A stretch of 42,235 bases of DNA from positions 1 to 42,235 of the forward strand of contig CALZOZ010000009.1 in assembly GCA_945828095.1 (NCBI GenBank). Direction: 5' to 3'. Shown here piece after piece: positions 1-9,141 of this stretch. A program made the position numbers and the translations under genes. This DNA is from an uncultured Clostridia bacterium (GTDB lineage: Bacteria > Bacillota > Clostridia > Peptostreptococcales > Anaerovoracaceae). Under the pieces are notes generated by a model, which did not search any database, had not been told where the DNA came from, and saw only the letters and a program-made list of their open reading frames with translations. The first letter of the stretch is position 1; each line of letters starts with the position of its first letter.

Positions 1-45
1 GATTCCTCTACGTCTCGTGGGCTCGGAGATGTGTATAAGAGACAG
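1..45. other. Sequencing adapter (Nextera i7, index N712), not genomic
   Basis: Bases 12-45 match the Nextera transposase read-2 adapter, including the 19-base mosaic end AGATGTGTATAAGAGACAG at 27-45. The preceding GAT plus the octamer TCCTCTAC (bases 4-11) matches the end of the i7 primer followed by index N712. The reverse-strand translation carries the adapter-derived peptide VSYTHLRAHET that is a familiar database contaminant. Genomic sequence starts at about base 46. Untrimmed adapter at a contig end is an assembly artefact. Confidence 0.97.
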
Positions 46-47
46 CC

Positions 48-515
48 TTTGATGAAGGGCTTTGCAGAAAAATAGAGCCGGGCGTATGCACTGCCAGGCG
101 GCGTTTTGAGGTGCTTAAAACCCTGCGTAATGCCGGGATTCCAACGGTTGTTTGGCTTTGTCCTGTTCTGCCTTTCATCAACGACACTGAGGAAAACCTT
201 CGGGGCATATTGAACTATTGCGTTGAGGCAGAGGTTCGCGGTGTGATATGTTTCGGCATGGGAGTAACACTTCGTGACGGAAACAGAGAGTATTTTTACG
301 AGCAGCTTGACAGGCTTTTTCCCGGTATGAAGGGAAAGTACATGAGGGAGTTTGGAAACGGCTATGTCTGCTCAAGCCCAGGAAACGACCGCCTCATGAA
401 ACTGTTTCATCACATCTGCGAGGAAGCAGGCATTATGCATGACAATGATGAGATTTTCAAGTATCTGAACGAATTTCAGGAAAAACAGGGAGGCAGCCAG
501 CTGAGCTTTCTTTGA
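48..515 (+). CDS. Radical SAM protein, SPL-like family, C-terminal part (5' end missing)
   Basis: An open frame enters from the contig edge and gives about 155 residues. It resembles the C-terminal half of the spore-photoproduct-lyase-like radical SAM family (Rv2578c type): an early IEPG segment, RRFEVLKTLRNAGIPT, then LCPVLPFINDTEENL and the Cys-containing tail GYVCSSPGN. Family members use a CX3CX2C-bound 4Fe-4S cluster and S-adenosylmethionine; that cluster motif would lie upstream of the contig edge and is not seen. The substrate is unknown. The gene converges on rsgA with only two bases between the stop codons. The true start is off the contig and was replaced by adapter sequence, so no start is assigned; an internal ATG would give a false short protein. 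Confidence 0.75.
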   Translation, partial: FDEGLCRKIEPGVCTARRRFEVLKTLRNAGIPTVVWLCPVLPFINDTEENLRGILNYCVEAEVRGVICFGMGVTLRDGNREYFYEQLDRLFPGMKGKYMREFGNGYVCSSPGNDRLMKLFHHICEEAGIMHDNDEIFKYLNEFQEKQGGSQLSFL

Positions 516-517
516 TT

Positions 518-1570
518 TTATTTCCTTTTGTTTGAGTGAGTTTTTAAATATTTTGCAATATCTTTAAATTTCTTTTCCTTGGCGGCCAGGTAGCCTTCAG
601 CGTCTTCGGCATAAGCGTTTTCGGCGGTCAGCTTAAGGTATGATTGCCATCTGGACTGTGACAGCGTTCCTTCTTCAATGGCTTTACACACTGCGCAGCC
701 CGGTTCGCCGCTATGGGTGCAGTCGCTGAATCGGCACTCATCAGCCAGTGCTTCTATATCTGCAAAGGCAGTATCTATGCCTTCGGATGCGTCCCACATG
801 CCGAGTTCGCGCATTCCCGGAGTGTCTATTACCATGGCTCCGCCGGGGAGAATTATCAGTTCCCTATGTGTGGTGGTGTGGCGGCCTCTGTCGTCGTTTC
901 GCAGTCCGCCGGTTTTCAATCTTTCCTCACCCAGCAGGTGGTTTATGAGCGTGGATTTGCCTGCCCCTGAAGAACCGACAAAAGCCACGGTTTTGCCCGG
1001 CGACAAATATGAAAGGAGGGTATCAAGTTCATCTTTAATTGCAGAGGTGGTGAGTATGTCAACACCTATAGCAGAGCCCTGAACCTGAACAAGTCTGGAA
1101 TCAAGGTCTTCACAAAGATCGGCTTTGGTCAGGAGCACCACAGGTATGGACCCGCTTTCCCAGGCTGCTGCCAGGTATCTTTCCAGCCTTCTCAGGTTGA
1201 AGTCGTTGTTCAGTGCCATGCATATGAACACCGTGTCTATGTTGGCTGCAACTGCCTGCTCCGTGTTTGATGTTCCTGCCGCCCGACGAAGAAAAAGACT
1301 GCGGCGGTGCAGTATGCGATGGATAATTCCTGTATCTCCGTTATTGGTATCGACCATGACATAGTCACCTACAGCAGGAAAATCCGACGGTCCGGATGCC
1401 TCAAAGCGGAATTTGCCTGAGACTTCTGCGGGCTGAACTCCTCCTGATGCAGTGGTGACATGGTAAAGACTTTTTTTCTGAAGGATTATGCGACCAAGTG
1501 TAAGGTCGGGATATTCAGAAGCCAGTGCCTCGTAATATGGCGGAAAGATAATCGGTGTTTCTGTTATCAT
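518..1570 (-). CDS. rsgA: Ribosome small-subunit-dependent GTPase A
   Basis: A 350-residue circularly permuted GTPase that assists late 30S subunit maturation in the cytoplasm. The motifs appear in permuted order: G4 TKAD at 148-151, P-loop GSSGAGKS at 199-206, then G3 DTPG at 249-252. An OB-fold precedes them, and a zinc knuckle with Cys279, Cys284, His286 and Cys292 follows (C-X4-C-X-H-X5-C), which is diagnostic of RsgA/YjeQ. Length is normal for the Clostridia form with an extended N-terminus. A strong sigma-A-type promoter lies about 60 bases upstream, with a TetR-operator-like palindrome in its spacer. It is read independently of crcB behind it. The stop lies two bases from the end of the convergent radical SAM gene. 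Confidence 0.95.
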   Translation of the reverse strand: MITETPIIFPPYYEALASEYPDLTLGRIILQKKSLYHVTTASGGVQPAEVSGKFRFEASGPSDFPAVGDYVMVDTNNGDTGIIHRILHRRSLFLRRAAGTSNTEQAVAANIDTVFICMALNNDFNLRRLERYLAAAWESGSIPVVLLTKADLCEDLDSRLVQVQGSAIGVDILTTSAIKDELDTLLSYLSPGKTVAFVGSSGAGKSTLINHLLGEERLKTGGLRNDDRGRHTTTHRELIILPGGAMVIDTPGMRELGMWDASEGIDTAFADIEALADECRFSDCTHSGEPGCAVCKAIEEGTLSQSRWQSYLKLTAENAYAEDAEGYLAAKEKKFKDIAKYLKTHSNKRK

Positions 1571-1631
1571 ATGGTACTCCTCATTGTTTCAAGTTGCTGC
1601 ACCAAGGCTGATTTAACTTATCTGCAAATTC

Positions 1632-1660
1632 AGTATAGTGAACGAGCGTTTACTTGTCAA
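1632..1660 (-). promoter_or_regulatory. rsgA promoter
   Basis: Read on the minus strand: TTGACA (1655-1660), a 17-base spacer, and TATACT (1632-1637). This is a near-consensus vegetative promoter about 60 bases from the rsgA start codon. Confidence 0.8.
1637..1654. promoter_or_regulatory. TetR-like operator palindrome inside the rsgA promoter spacer
   Basis: AGTGAACGAGCGTTTACT is an 18-base dyad with 7 of 9 base pairs matching, centred between the -10 and -35 of the rsgA promoter. Sequences of the form GAACG(N2)CGTTC are typical operators of TetR-family repressors. No TetR gene lies in the window, so the regulator, if any, acts from elsewhere. Confidence 0.4.
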
Positions 1661-1750
1661 GCACAAAAAAATATCACTTTATAAAGGCTTCAATGTTGTA
1701 TAAATCTTGTACCTCTTCAGAATAGTTTCAAGGACCAATATGTGCGCTTT

Positions 1751-1786
1751 GTTGTAAAAAAATCGTTTTAGAGGATATTTTACAAC
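1751..1786. repeat. Perfect 9-bp inverted repeat in the crcB-rsgA gap
   Basis: GTTGTAAAA (1751-1759) and TTTTACAAC (1778-1786) are separated by 18 bases. It lies between the crcB stop and the rsgA promoter. It lacks a GC-rich stem and T-run, so it is not a normal terminator. It could be an operator or just an AT-rich dyad. The rest of this 243-base gap holds only the rsgA promoter. Confidence 0.45.
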
Positions 1787-1813
1787 GCCGACAAGCTAAA
1801 CGACCATGCGCAT

Positions 1814-2179
1814 CTATTTAACCAGGGCTTCTGCGGCTAAAACCGCAAGTATGGACAGAACAGTGCTAAAAAAAATATATAGAACAGCTATAACTCCGCG
1901 GCCGTCCTGAAAGAGCTTTGCCGATTCAAGGGCAAAGGTGGAGAAGGTGGTAAAGCCGCCGCAGACTCCAACCTTGAGAAAGAGCACCAGACGCGGATTA
2001 AGCTCCACATTCTTCAGAGCAAAAGCGGTTATGATGCCGATAGCAAAAGCACCTATAACATTTACGGCGAAGGTTTTAACAGGAAAGACGCAGCTTTCCT
2101 CAATATGTATAAGTCCGATCAGGTATCTGAGAACAGAACCGATGAATCCGCCGACACCGACTACTAGACAATTAAGCAT
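1814..2179 (-). CDS. crcB: Fluoride ion channel CrcB/FluC
   Basis: A 121-residue, four-helix membrane protein of the Fluc family, which exports toxic fluoride as a dual-topology dimer. Family signatures are visible: GGFIGSVLRY near the N-terminus, an NVIGAFAIG segment, and the pore phenylalanine region GGFTTFSTFALES. I chose the start at 2179 because it is preceded by AAGGAAGG and begins directly with the first membrane helix; a longer frame reaching 2410 would add a non-conserved leader. A single gene implies a homodimer, whereas many Gram-positive bacteria carry two adjacent crcB genes. I looked upstream for a fluoride riboswitch and did not find one. Confidence 0.9.
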   Translation of the reverse strand: MLNCLVVGVGGFIGSVLRYLIGLIHIEESCVFPVKTFAVNVIGAFAIGIITAFALKNVELNPRLVLFLKVGVCGGFTTFSTFALESAKLFQDGRGVIAVLYIFFSTVLSILAVLAAEALVK

Positions 2180-2440
2180 ATTTTTGTTCCTTCCTTTTCC
2201 CAAAATATATGCAATTGTACCACAGACCGCCTGATGAAACAAGCCGATATAATATGGAATAGCTCGATCAGAAGTCTGCTGAGCTTTAAAAAGCGGGTGC
2301 AGAAATGAAAATAGGTCCCGCAAAAGCCGAAGAAAATATGGAAAACGTAAAAAACAGTGTGCAAAACGTGCCTGAAAAGTAATTTTCAGGACTTTTTCAC
2401 CTGTTTTCACGAAAAAAACACCTAAAAAACTGATAATTTC

Positions 2441-2505
2441 TTTACTTTGTGGGTAATAAGTTGTATAATATATTGCAATTGTTTGCGATTTTTGATAAAA
2501 AATCG
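2441..2505 (+). promoter_or_regulatory. tig promoter and leader hairpin
   Basis: TTTACT (2441-2446), a 17-base spacer and a perfect TATAAT (2464-2469). The leader begins with a small hairpin, CGATTTTT/AAAAATCG (2486-2505), followed by an AGGAGG ribosome site before the tig start. The 375-base gap between crcB and tig holds nothing else I recognise. Confidence 0.7.
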
Positions 2506-2554
2506 TCTAAACTTTCCCAAAACAGGTTTTTAATATTTAGGAGGATATATTTTA

Positions 2555-3838
2555 ATGAAAGCAACATTTATTTCTAGAGAAAAGAACGATGTAAAGTTCA
2601 CTATGGAATTTACTGCAGAAGAATTTGAAAACGCTCAGATTAAGGTTTACCAGCAGGCGAAGGATCAGTTCCAGATTGACGGCTTCAGAAAGGGCAAAGC
2701 TCCAAGAAGCATCATCGAAAAGCATTATGGAGAAGGCGTATTCTTTGAAGACGCAATCGACGAACTTTTCAGAGAACACTATGGCAAGGCTCTTTCAGAA
2801 CTTGAACTTGAAGTTATCGACAGCCCTGCTGCTGAATTCAGCAAAATCGCAAAGGGTGAAGGCTTCACAGCTACTATCACTGTAGCTTGCTTCCCTGTAG
2901 TAGAGGTTAAGGACTATAAGGGTGTTGAAATAGACAAAATCGAGCAGGAAGTAAAGGATGAGGATGTAGATAACGAAATCAAGGCTCTTCAGAAGAGAAA
3001 CGCAAGAGTGATCCTCGTTGAAAGACCTGCACAGGAAGGCGACACAGTACTTCTTGACTACTCCGGCTTTGTAGGCGAGGAGCAGTTCGAAGGCGGCACA
3101 GCAGAGAGACAGGAACTTAAGCTTGGTTCAGGCATGTTTATCCCTGGATTCGAGGAACAGCTTGTAGGTGCAACTCCTGGTGAAAAGAGAGACGTTGTGG
3201 TTACTTTCCCAGAAGAATATCATGCAGAAGACCTTGCAGGCAAGGAAGCAGTTTTCCACTGCCTCGTTCACGAAATCAAGGAAGAACAGCTTCCTGAGCT
3301 TGACGACGAGTTTGCAAAAGACGTAAGTGAATACGACACATTAGAGGAATTAAAAAAGGCAAACAGGGAAAGACTAGAAGCGTATGCAAAAGCAGGAAGC
3401 CAGAGCCAGATGAAGGATGCAGCCTTAGGAAAGGTTGTTGAGGCTAACGAAGTTGAAATTCCTAGAACAATGGTTGAGGACGAAATGGACAGAATGTGCC
3501 AGGAACTTGACCAGCAGCTGAGATATCAGGGCATGAGCCTTCAGCAGTATCTCCAGTTCACAGGAAAAGACATGGCTGCTTTCAGAGATGAATTAAGACC
3601 TGATGCAGAAAGACAGGTTAAGACCAGAATCGTCCTTATGGGAATCGTTGATGCAGAAAAGATTGAAGTTTCCGAGGATGAAATGGAAGAAGAACTGAAA
3701 TTAATGGCAGCTCAGTACAACATGACAGCTGACAAGATCAAGGAAATGATCGGAGTTGAAAACCTTACTTTCTTAAAGAAAGATATTCAGGTTAAGAAGG
3801 CAATCGACTTCATCTTTGACAATGCTGTAATCAAATAG
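2555..3838 (+). CDS. tig: Trigger factor, ribosome-associated chaperone
   Basis: A 427-residue protein with the three-part trigger factor layout. The N-terminal ribosome-docking domain has the signature GFRKGKAP at 43-50. A central FKBP-type peptidyl-prolyl isomerase domain lies at about 155-250 (LLDYSGF, GSGMFIPGFEEQL, VTFPEEY). The C-terminal half is helical and charged. It binds nascent chains at the ribosome exit tunnel. The AGGAGG site six to twelve bases upstream fixes the start. It heads the classical Clostridia order tig-clpP-clpX-lon. The spacing to clpP is 41 bases with no terminator, which suggests co-transcription. Confidence 0.97.
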   Translation: MKATFISREKNDVKFTMEFTAEEFENAQIKVYQQAKDQFQIDGFRKGKAPRSIIEKHYGEGVFFEDAIDELFREHYGKALSELELEVIDSPAAEFSKIAKGEGFTATITVACFPVVEVKDYKGVEIDKIEQEVKDEDVDNEIKALQKRNARVILVERPAQEGDTVLLDYSGFVGEEQFEGGTAERQELKLGSGMFIPGFEEQLVGATPGEKRDVVVTFPEEYHAEDLAGKEAVFHCLVHEIKEEQLPELDDEFAKDVSEYDTLEELKKANRERLEAYAKAGSQSQMKDAALGKVVEANEVEIPRTMVEDEMDRMCQELDQQLRYQGMSLQQYLQFTGKDMAAFRDELRPDAERQVKTRIVLMGIVDAEKIEVSEDEMEEELKLMAAQYNMTADKIKEMIGVENLTFLKKDIQVKKAIDFIFDNAVIK

Positions 3839-3879
3839 ACTGAAATAAATGTTTTAAATAACAGAAAGGGGTATGAAAG

Positions 3880-4461
3880 ATGGCTTTAATACCATACGTA
3901 GTTGAACAGACAAGCAGAGGGGAAAGATCCTACGACATATATTCCAGACTTCTCAAGGACAGAATCATATTCATAGGCGAGCAGATTGACGAGCATCTCG
4001 CAAGTCTTGTAGTAGCTCAGCTTCTGTTTCTGGAAGCCGAAGATCCTGAAAAGGACATTTGTATCTACATTAACAGCCCCGGCGGTTCTGTAACCGCCGG
4101 CATGGCTATTTATGATACCATGCAGTATATTAAGCCAGACGTTTCAACCATCTGTATAGGCATGGCGGCAAGCATGGGCGCGTTCCTGCTTTCTTCGGGA
4201 ACTAAGGGAAAGCGCTTTGCACTGCCTAATGCAGAGATTATGATTCATCAGCCTCTGGGCGGTGTAAACGGTCAGGCGGAGGACATTAAAATCCACGCTG
4301 AATGGATTCTTAAAACAAGAGAAAAGCTTAACAAGATTCTGGCCGCAAACACCGGTCAGCCGCTGGAAAGAATTGATAAGGACACTGACAGAGATAACTT
4401 CATGGGAGCAGAAGAAGCGGCTGCCTACGGCCTTATTGATAAGGTTATCACTAATAGATAG
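3880..4461 (+). CDS. clpP: ATP-dependent Clp protease proteolytic subunit
   Basis: A 193-residue serine peptidase that forms the two-ring, 14-subunit chamber working with ClpX. The catalytic triad is complete: Ser98 in GMAASMGA, His123 in MIHQP and Asp172 in DRDNF. The start ALIPYVVEQ is typical of the mature N-terminus with almost no propeptide. An AAGGGG ribosome site precedes the ATG. The next gene, clpX, begins 14 bases after the stop, so peptidase and unfoldase are made together. Confidence 0.98.
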   Translation: MALIPYVVEQTSRGERSYDIYSRLLKDRIIFIGEQIDEHLASLVVAQLLFLEAEDPEKDICIYINSPGGSVTAGMAIYDTMQYIKPDVSTICIGMAASMGAFLLSSGTKGKRFALPNAEIMIHQPLGGVNGQAEDIKIHAEWILKTREKLNKILAANTGQPLERIDKDTDRDNFMGAEEAAAYGLIDKVITNR

Positions 4462-4475
4462 GGGGATTTGACGAC

Positions 4476-5756
4476 GTGAGTAAATACGACGAAAATAAAC
4501 AGCTTAAGTGCTCCTTCTGCGGAAAGCCGCAGACTCAGGTAAACCGTCTTGTAGCGGGACCCGGAGTTTACATCTGCGACGACTGCATTCACATCTGTAT
4601 GGATATCCTCAATGAGAACATACAGGAAGAAGGACAGCAGACAGCTGCCAGCAAGCCTTACAGACTGCCGAAACCGAAGGAAATCACAGATATCCTTTCG
4701 GAATATGTAATCGAGCAGGATCAGGCAAAGAAAGCCCTGGCAGTTGCAGTATACAATCATTATAAAAGAATTAACAATACGGAGAAAGACGAAGACGATG
4801 TTGAACTTCAGAAGAGCAATATCGTTATGATAGGGCCTACAGGCTCCGGAAAGACTTTACTTGCACAGACTCTGGCAAAGATTCTCGATGTACCTTTTGC
4901 CATTGCAGATGCTACAGCTCTTACAGAAGCCGGATATGTGGGCGAGGATGTGGAAAACATCCTGCTCAAACTGCTGCAGGCAGCAGATTTTGATGTGGAA
5001 AAGGCCCAGAAGGGTATAATCTACGTGGACGAAATCGATAAGATTTCAAGACGCTCCGAGAACCCTTCCATTACTCGTGATGTAAGCGGAGAGGGTGTGC
5101 AGCAGGCACTCCTTAAAATCCTTGAAGGAACCGTGGCTAACGTGCCGCCTCAGGGAGGACGCAAGCATCCGCATCAGGAATTCATTCAGTTTGACACAAC
5201 CAATGTGCTGTTTATCTGCGGCGGTGCCTTTGACGGACTGGATAAGATAATTCAGAGAAGACTGGGAGATAAGGTTATAGGATTTAATTCGGAAATTAAA
5301 CTGGAGAAGGCAGATGAATCAAAAATCCTTTCACTGGTACAGCCTGAGGATCTGCTTAAATTTGGACTCATTCCTGAATTTATCGGCAGACTTCCTGTAA
5401 TGGTAACACTTGAAGAACTTTCTGAGGATGCTTTGGTGAGAATCATCACCGAACCGAAGAATGCTCTTCTCAAGCAGTACCGCAAACTTTTCAGACTGGA
5501 TAATGTAGAACTTGAAATAGAAGATGAGGCCATAAGAGCCGTAGCTAAAAAGGCTATTGAACGTAAGACAGGTGCCAGAGGCCTCAGAAGCATTCTTGAA
5601 GGCGTTATGACTGATATCATGTACGATATTCCTTCAAGAGATGATGTGAGAAAGTGCATAATCACCAGAGAGACCATCGAGGAAGGCAGCAGACCGACCC
5701 TGGTTCTCGAAAATGGTAATCGCATAGATTCAAACAGCAACGAAAATATTGCATAG
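4476..5756 (+). CDS. clpX: ATP-dependent Clp protease ATP-binding subunit
   Basis: A 426-residue AAA+ unfoldase that feeds substrates to ClpP. It has an N-terminal zinc finger (Cys12, Cys15, Cys34, Cys37), Walker A GPTGSGKT at 120-127, pore loop GYVG at 153-156, Walker B IIYVDEID at 181-188 and an RKH loop at 229-231. The IGF loop that docks on ClpP is at 268-270, and the sensor-2 segment GARGLR is present. Translation starts at GTG, 4476, placed after a GGGGGA ribosome site; no ATG near the conserved N-terminus fits. A hairpin resembling a terminator follows before lon. Confidence 0.98.
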   Translation: MSKYDENKQLKCSFCGKPQTQVNRLVAGPGVYICDDCIHICMDILNENIQEEGQQTAASKPYRLPKPKEITDILSEYVIEQDQAKKALAVAVYNHYKRINNTEKDEDDVELQKSNIVMIGPTGSGKTLLAQTLAKILDVPFAIADATALTEAGYVGEDVENILLKLLQAADFDVEKAQKGIIYVDEIDKISRRSENPSITRDVSGEGVQQALLKILEGTVANVPPQGGRKHPHQEFIQFDTTNVLFICGGAFDGLDKIIQRRLGDKVIGFNSEIKLEKADESKILSLVQPEDLLKFGLIPEFIGRLPVMVTLEELSEDALVRIITEPKNALLKQYRKLFRLDNVELEIEDEAIRAVAKKAIERKTGARGLRSILEGVMTDIMYDIPSRDDVRKCIITRETIEEGSRPTLVLENGNRIDSNSNENIA

Positions 5757-5768
5757 TTCAATAAAGGT

Positions 5769-5792
5769 AAAACCCGGCCTTGGCTGGGTTTT
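5769..5792 (+). terminator. Hairpin between clpX and lon
   Basis: AAAACCC...GGGTTTT stem with further GC pairs inside and a very short loop, followed by only a few T residues (TTTTACTGG). It probably lowers read-through into lon rather than stopping it completely. Confidence 0.6.
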
Positions 5793-5824
5793 ACTGGTAA
5801 TTTAAACAAAGCGGAGGAAAAAAC

Positions 5825-8158
5825 ATGAAAGACAGGATTTTGATGCCTTGCATACCGCTGCGCGGACTTTCGATCTTTCCGAGAACAATACTCCATTTTG
5901 ATATAGGCAGAGAGAAATCAATAAAAGCTCTTGAGTCGGCTATGAACGGCGACAAGCTGCTTTTTGTAACTTCTCAGAAGGACGAAAATATTTTGATTCC
6001 CACACCGGATGATTACTATCAGGTTGGAACGGTAGTCAAGGTTAAACAAATGCTTAAAATACAGGGGGATGCTGTGAGAGTGCTGGTAGACGGCCAGTAC
6101 AGAGCAACCCTCGAAGAAATAGTTACAGAAGAACCTTTTATTCAGGCCGCTGTTGAGGAAGCGGAAATTATTCCTGCAGACAATACTGAGCTTGAGGTAC
6201 AGGCTATGATGCGGTCGGTGCTCTGTGCTTTTGATGAGTACATAGAACTGAACCCGGCAGTTAAGGAAGAGGTTTACGACCTCATCAACTCCATAGAGGA
6301 ACCGGACATATTCGCGGATACCATCGCAATGCAGATGGATATTAAGATATCCGCCAAGCAGGAGATACTTGAGGCCTTTGATGTGAAGGAAAGACTGGAA
6401 ATCCTCAACCGGATAATTCTGGAGGAAAACCAGATTCTCAGACTTGAAAAGGACATAAGCGAAAAGGTTCAGGAATCAGTAAAGCAGAATCAGAAGGAAT
6501 ATATTCTTCGTGAACAGATGAAGGCCATTCAGGATGAGCTGGGATACGGCGAGGAAGCCGCCGGCGAGGCCGCAAGATGGACCGAGGAACTGGAGAAGCT
6601 TGAACTTGATGAGAAAATCACCGAAAAGGTAAAACGTGAAATCAATAAATTCACCAAAATGGCACCAAATTCTGCCGATGCGGCGGTAATAAGAAACTAT
6701 GTTGAAACTGTTATCGGCCTGCCTTGGCACAATTCATCAAAAACCAATTCAGATCTCAAGAGAGCAGAAAAGATTCTCAACGAGGACCACTACGGACTGG
6801 AAAAGGTAAAAGAGAGAATCCTTGAGTACCTTGCGGTGGTTCACCTTTCCAAAGCCATAAAAGGACCTATCATATGTCTGGTAGGACCTCCGGGAGTGGG
6901 CAAAACATCAATCGCCCGTTCAATCGCAAGAGCAACAGGAAGAGAGTTCGTGAGAATGTCTCTTGGCGGTGTCAGAGATGAGGCCGAAATCAGAGGGCAC
7001 AGAAGAACTTACATAGGTGCAATACCAGGCAGAATTATAACATCTATCAAAGATGCAGGAACCAACAACCCTGTTTTCCTCTTTGACGAAGTGGATAAAA
7101 TAGGTGCTGACTTCAAGGGCGATCCGGCATCGGCACTGCTCGAGGTTCTTGACCCTGAACAGAACAAGGACTTTACTGACCACTTCCTTGACCTGCCATT
7201 TGACCTTTCCAAGGTGATGTTTATAACTACGGCAAACTCTGTGGAGACTATTCCTAGGCCGCTCCTTGACAGAATGGAGGTCATCGAGGTTTCCGGCTAC
7301 ACCGAGGAGGAAAAGGTTAAAATTGCACAGCAGTACCTGATACCTAAGCAGGTGAAGGCCCACGGCCTAAAACCGAAGAACTTTTCAATTACGGAAAAAG
7401 CTCTGAGGGATCTGATAAACTACTATACGAGAGAGTCAGGAGTACGAAATCTCGAGAGAGAAATCGGCAGTCTCTGCCGTAAGGTAGCGCGTAAGATTGT
7501 TACTAAGAAAGGCACAGGCTTCCGCATTTCTCCGGCAAGTCTTGAGAAATATCTGGGTAAGAAAAAATACAGATATGACATTGTGGAAGGCGAAAGCGAA
7601 ATAGGTGTAGTAACAGGCATGGCCTGGACTCAGGTGGGAGGAGATACACTTTTCATCGAAACTGCACTGGTGCCGGGCAGCGGCAAGATTCAGCTGACAG
7701 GTCAGCTAGGAGATGTAATGCAGGAGTCGGCTAAAGCAGCAATCACATATATTCGCTCTATTGCAGCTGATTACAATATCGAAGAGGAATTCTACAAGAA
7801 ATATGACCTTCATGTTCATGTTCCTGAAGGTGCTGTTCCAAAGGACGGCCCTTCTGCAGGCGTAACCATGTTTACATCGGTAATGTCAGCTTTGACAGAT
7901 ACACCTGTCAGAAAAGACGTGGCCATGACCGGCGAAATTACCCTGAGAGGCAAGGTGCTTCCTGTGGGAGGTATCAAGGAAAAGGTGCTTGCAGCTCACA
8001 GAGCAGGAATAAAGACTATTCTTCTGCCGAGAGAAAACGAAGCTGATATAGACGATATTCCGCAGGCAGTGAGAAAGCAGCTTGAATTTATCCTTTTAGA
8101 CAGAGCGTCATCTGCCTTGGAATATGCTTTTGCCGAAAAACCGAAAAAAAACTTGTAA
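5825..8158 (+). CDS. lon: ATP-dependent protease Lon, LonA type
   Basis: A 777-residue soluble LonA protease. It has an N-terminal substrate-binding LAN domain (about 1-200), a coiled segment, the AAA+ module with Walker A GPPGVGKT at 354-361 and Walker [10 protein letters not shown] near 417-425, and the C-terminal peptidase domain. The catalytic dyad is Ser677 in PKDGPSAG and Lys720 in GGIKEK, with the 43-residue spacing of E. coli Lon. There are no membrane segments, so it is not LonB. It starts after a GGAGG site. engB starts 40 bases after the stop, so they are probably in one operon. Confidence 0.97.
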   Translation: MKDRILMPCIPLRGLSIFPRTILHFDIGREKSIKALESAMNGDKLLFVTSQKDENILIPTPDDYYQVGTVVKVKQMLKIQGDAVRVLVDGQYRATLEEIVTEEPFIQAAVEEAEIIPADNTELEVQAMMRSVLCAFDEYIELNPAVKEEVYDLINSIEEPDIFADTIAMQMDIKISAKQEILEAFDVKERLEILNRIILEENQILRLEKDISEKVQESVKQNQKEYILREQMKAIQDELGYGEEAAGEAARWTEELEKLELDEKITEKVKREINKFTKMAPNSADAAVIRNYVETVIGLPWHNSSKTNSDLKRAEKILNEDHYGLEKVKERILEYLAVVHLSKAIKGPIICLVGPPGVGKTSIARSIARATGREFVRMSLGGVRDEAEIRGHRRTYIGAIPGRIITSIKDAGTNNPVFLFDEVDKIGADFKGDPASALLEVLDPEQNKDFTDHFLDLPFDLSKVMFITTANSVETIPRPLLDRMEVIEVSGYTEEEKVKIAQQYLIPKQVKAHGLKPKNFSITEKALRDLINYYTRESGVRNLEREIGSLCRKVARKIVTKKGTGFRISPASLEKYLGKKKYRYDIVEGESEIGVVTGMAWTQVGGDTLFIETALVPGSGKIQLTGQLGDVMQESAKAAITYIRSIAADYNIEEEFYKKYDLHVHVPEGAVPKDGPSAGVTMFTSVMSALTDTPVRKDVAMTGEITLRGKVLPVGGIKEKVLAAHRAGIKTILLPRENEADIDDIPQAVRKQLEFILLDRASSALEYAFAEKPKKNL

Positions 8159-8198
8159 GACAGGCTTTAGCCTATGGAAAAAGAACAGGAAATGTAGT

Positions 8199-8786
8199 AT
8201 GATAATAAAGAAAGCAGAACTTGAGACTGTAGCAGTAAAAAAGAGTCAGTATCCGGAGGACTGCATGGCTGAAGTGGCCTTTGCGGGAAGATCCAATGTG
8301 GGCAAATCTTCACTCCTTAATCTTCTCACAGGCAGAAAGAGTCTGGCCAGAGTTTCCGGAAATCCCGGAAAGACCAGAACCATCAATTTCTATCGTGTGA
8401 ACGATGCGTTCCGAATAGTTGACCTGCCCGGTTACGGCTATGCCAAAGTATCTAAGAGCGTTACCGAAAATTGGGGCGACATGATGGAAGAATATTTCCA
8501 GAACAGAAATGGTCTCAAGAAGGTAGTTCAGCTTGTGGATATCAGACATGCACCGTCTGCTCAGGATGTGCAGATGTACGAATACCTGAGGCACTATGGG
8601 CTGGACGGCCTTGTAGTTGCCACTAAGGCGGATAAGGTATCGAGAAACGAGCTGGCGAAATGCTTAAAAGTCATCAGACAGTCATTGAAGCTGGGACCGG
8701 AAGATTTAGTTATTCCTGTGTCCGCTCTTAAACGCAGCGGCCACGACAAGCTCCTTGAGGAGATTGAAAAAATTCTGGAGGAATAG
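8199..8786 (+). CDS. engB: Ribosome biogenesis GTPase EngB/YsxC
   Basis: A 195-residue small GTPase needed for 50S ribosome subunit assembly. G1 GRSNVGKS at 30-37, the GKTRTINF switch I segment, G3 DLPG at 75-78, G4 TKAD at 142-145 and G5 VSAL are visible. The start at 8199 (MIIKKAELE) matches the normal family length; an upstream in-frame ATG at 8124 would overlap the lon end and add 25 unlike residues. The lon-engB pairing is common in Bacillota. The next gene starts at the base after its stop codon. Confidence 0.95.
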   Translation: MIIKKAELETVAVKKSQYPEDCMAEVAFAGRSNVGKSSLLNLLTGRKSLARVSGNPGKTRTINFYRVNDAFRIVDLPGYGYAKVSKSVTENWGDMMEEYFQNRNGLKKVVQLVDIRHAPSAQDVQMYEYLRHYGLDGLVVATKADKVSRNELAKCLKVIRQSLKLGPEDLVIPVSALKRSGHDKLLEEIEKILEE

Positions 8787-9140
8787 ATGCAGTTTTTAAG
8801 CTTAAGGTTCATAATGAACAGAGTTAAGGCCATATCCAGCATGATGAAGGACAAAACCGTGCCTAAACGTAAAAAAGCATTGGTTATTTTCGGCTTGATT
8901 TATCTTATGCTGCCTGTGGACATAATCCCGCCGGTACTGTTTCCATTCGGATTTCTGGATGACCTGGTGCTTTGGATATGGATTATCTGGCACCTCAAGG
9001 ATACGCTGGATCAATACTGGGTAGGAGAAAAGACCGTAGACTACTCCGGAGATTTCAAGTCTGAAAATCTCGTGGAGGGAGTTGACTATAAGGTGAATCA
9101 AGAAGGCGAAGAGGCCAAAAACGAGGAGTATAAAAGATAA
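8787..9140 (+). CDS. DUF1232 (YkvA-like) membrane-associated protein
   Basis: A 117-residue protein. The centre has the DUF1232 signature: a hydrophobic stretch YLMLPVDIIPP followed by GFLDDLVLW, where the Pro-x-Asp and Asp-Asp pairs are typical. The last 35 residues are charged. The function of the family is unknown. The ATG directly abuts the engB stop, and the GGAGG at 8777-8781 lies within the engB 3' end, so the two are translationally linked. hpt follows two bases after the stop. Confidence 0.7.
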   Translation: MQFLSLRFIMNRVKAISSMMKDKTVPKRKKALVIFGLIYLMLPVDIIPPVLFPFGFLDDLVLWIWIIWHLKDTLDQYWVGEKTVDYSGDFKSENLVEGVDYKVNQEGEEAKNEEYKR

Positions 9141-9141
9141 A

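Noticed and set aside
1751-1786. Terminator of crcB
   Set aside because: The 9-bp dyad is AT-rich with an 18-base loop and no T-run in the right place.
2180-2440. Fluoride riboswitch upstream of crcB
   Set aside because: I searched the upstream region on the minus strand for the conserved pseudoknot segments and did not find them.
5252-5896. A 214-codon minus-strand frame within clpX
   Set aside because: It is a shadow of the strongly conserved clpX frame with low-complexity Ser/Leu content.
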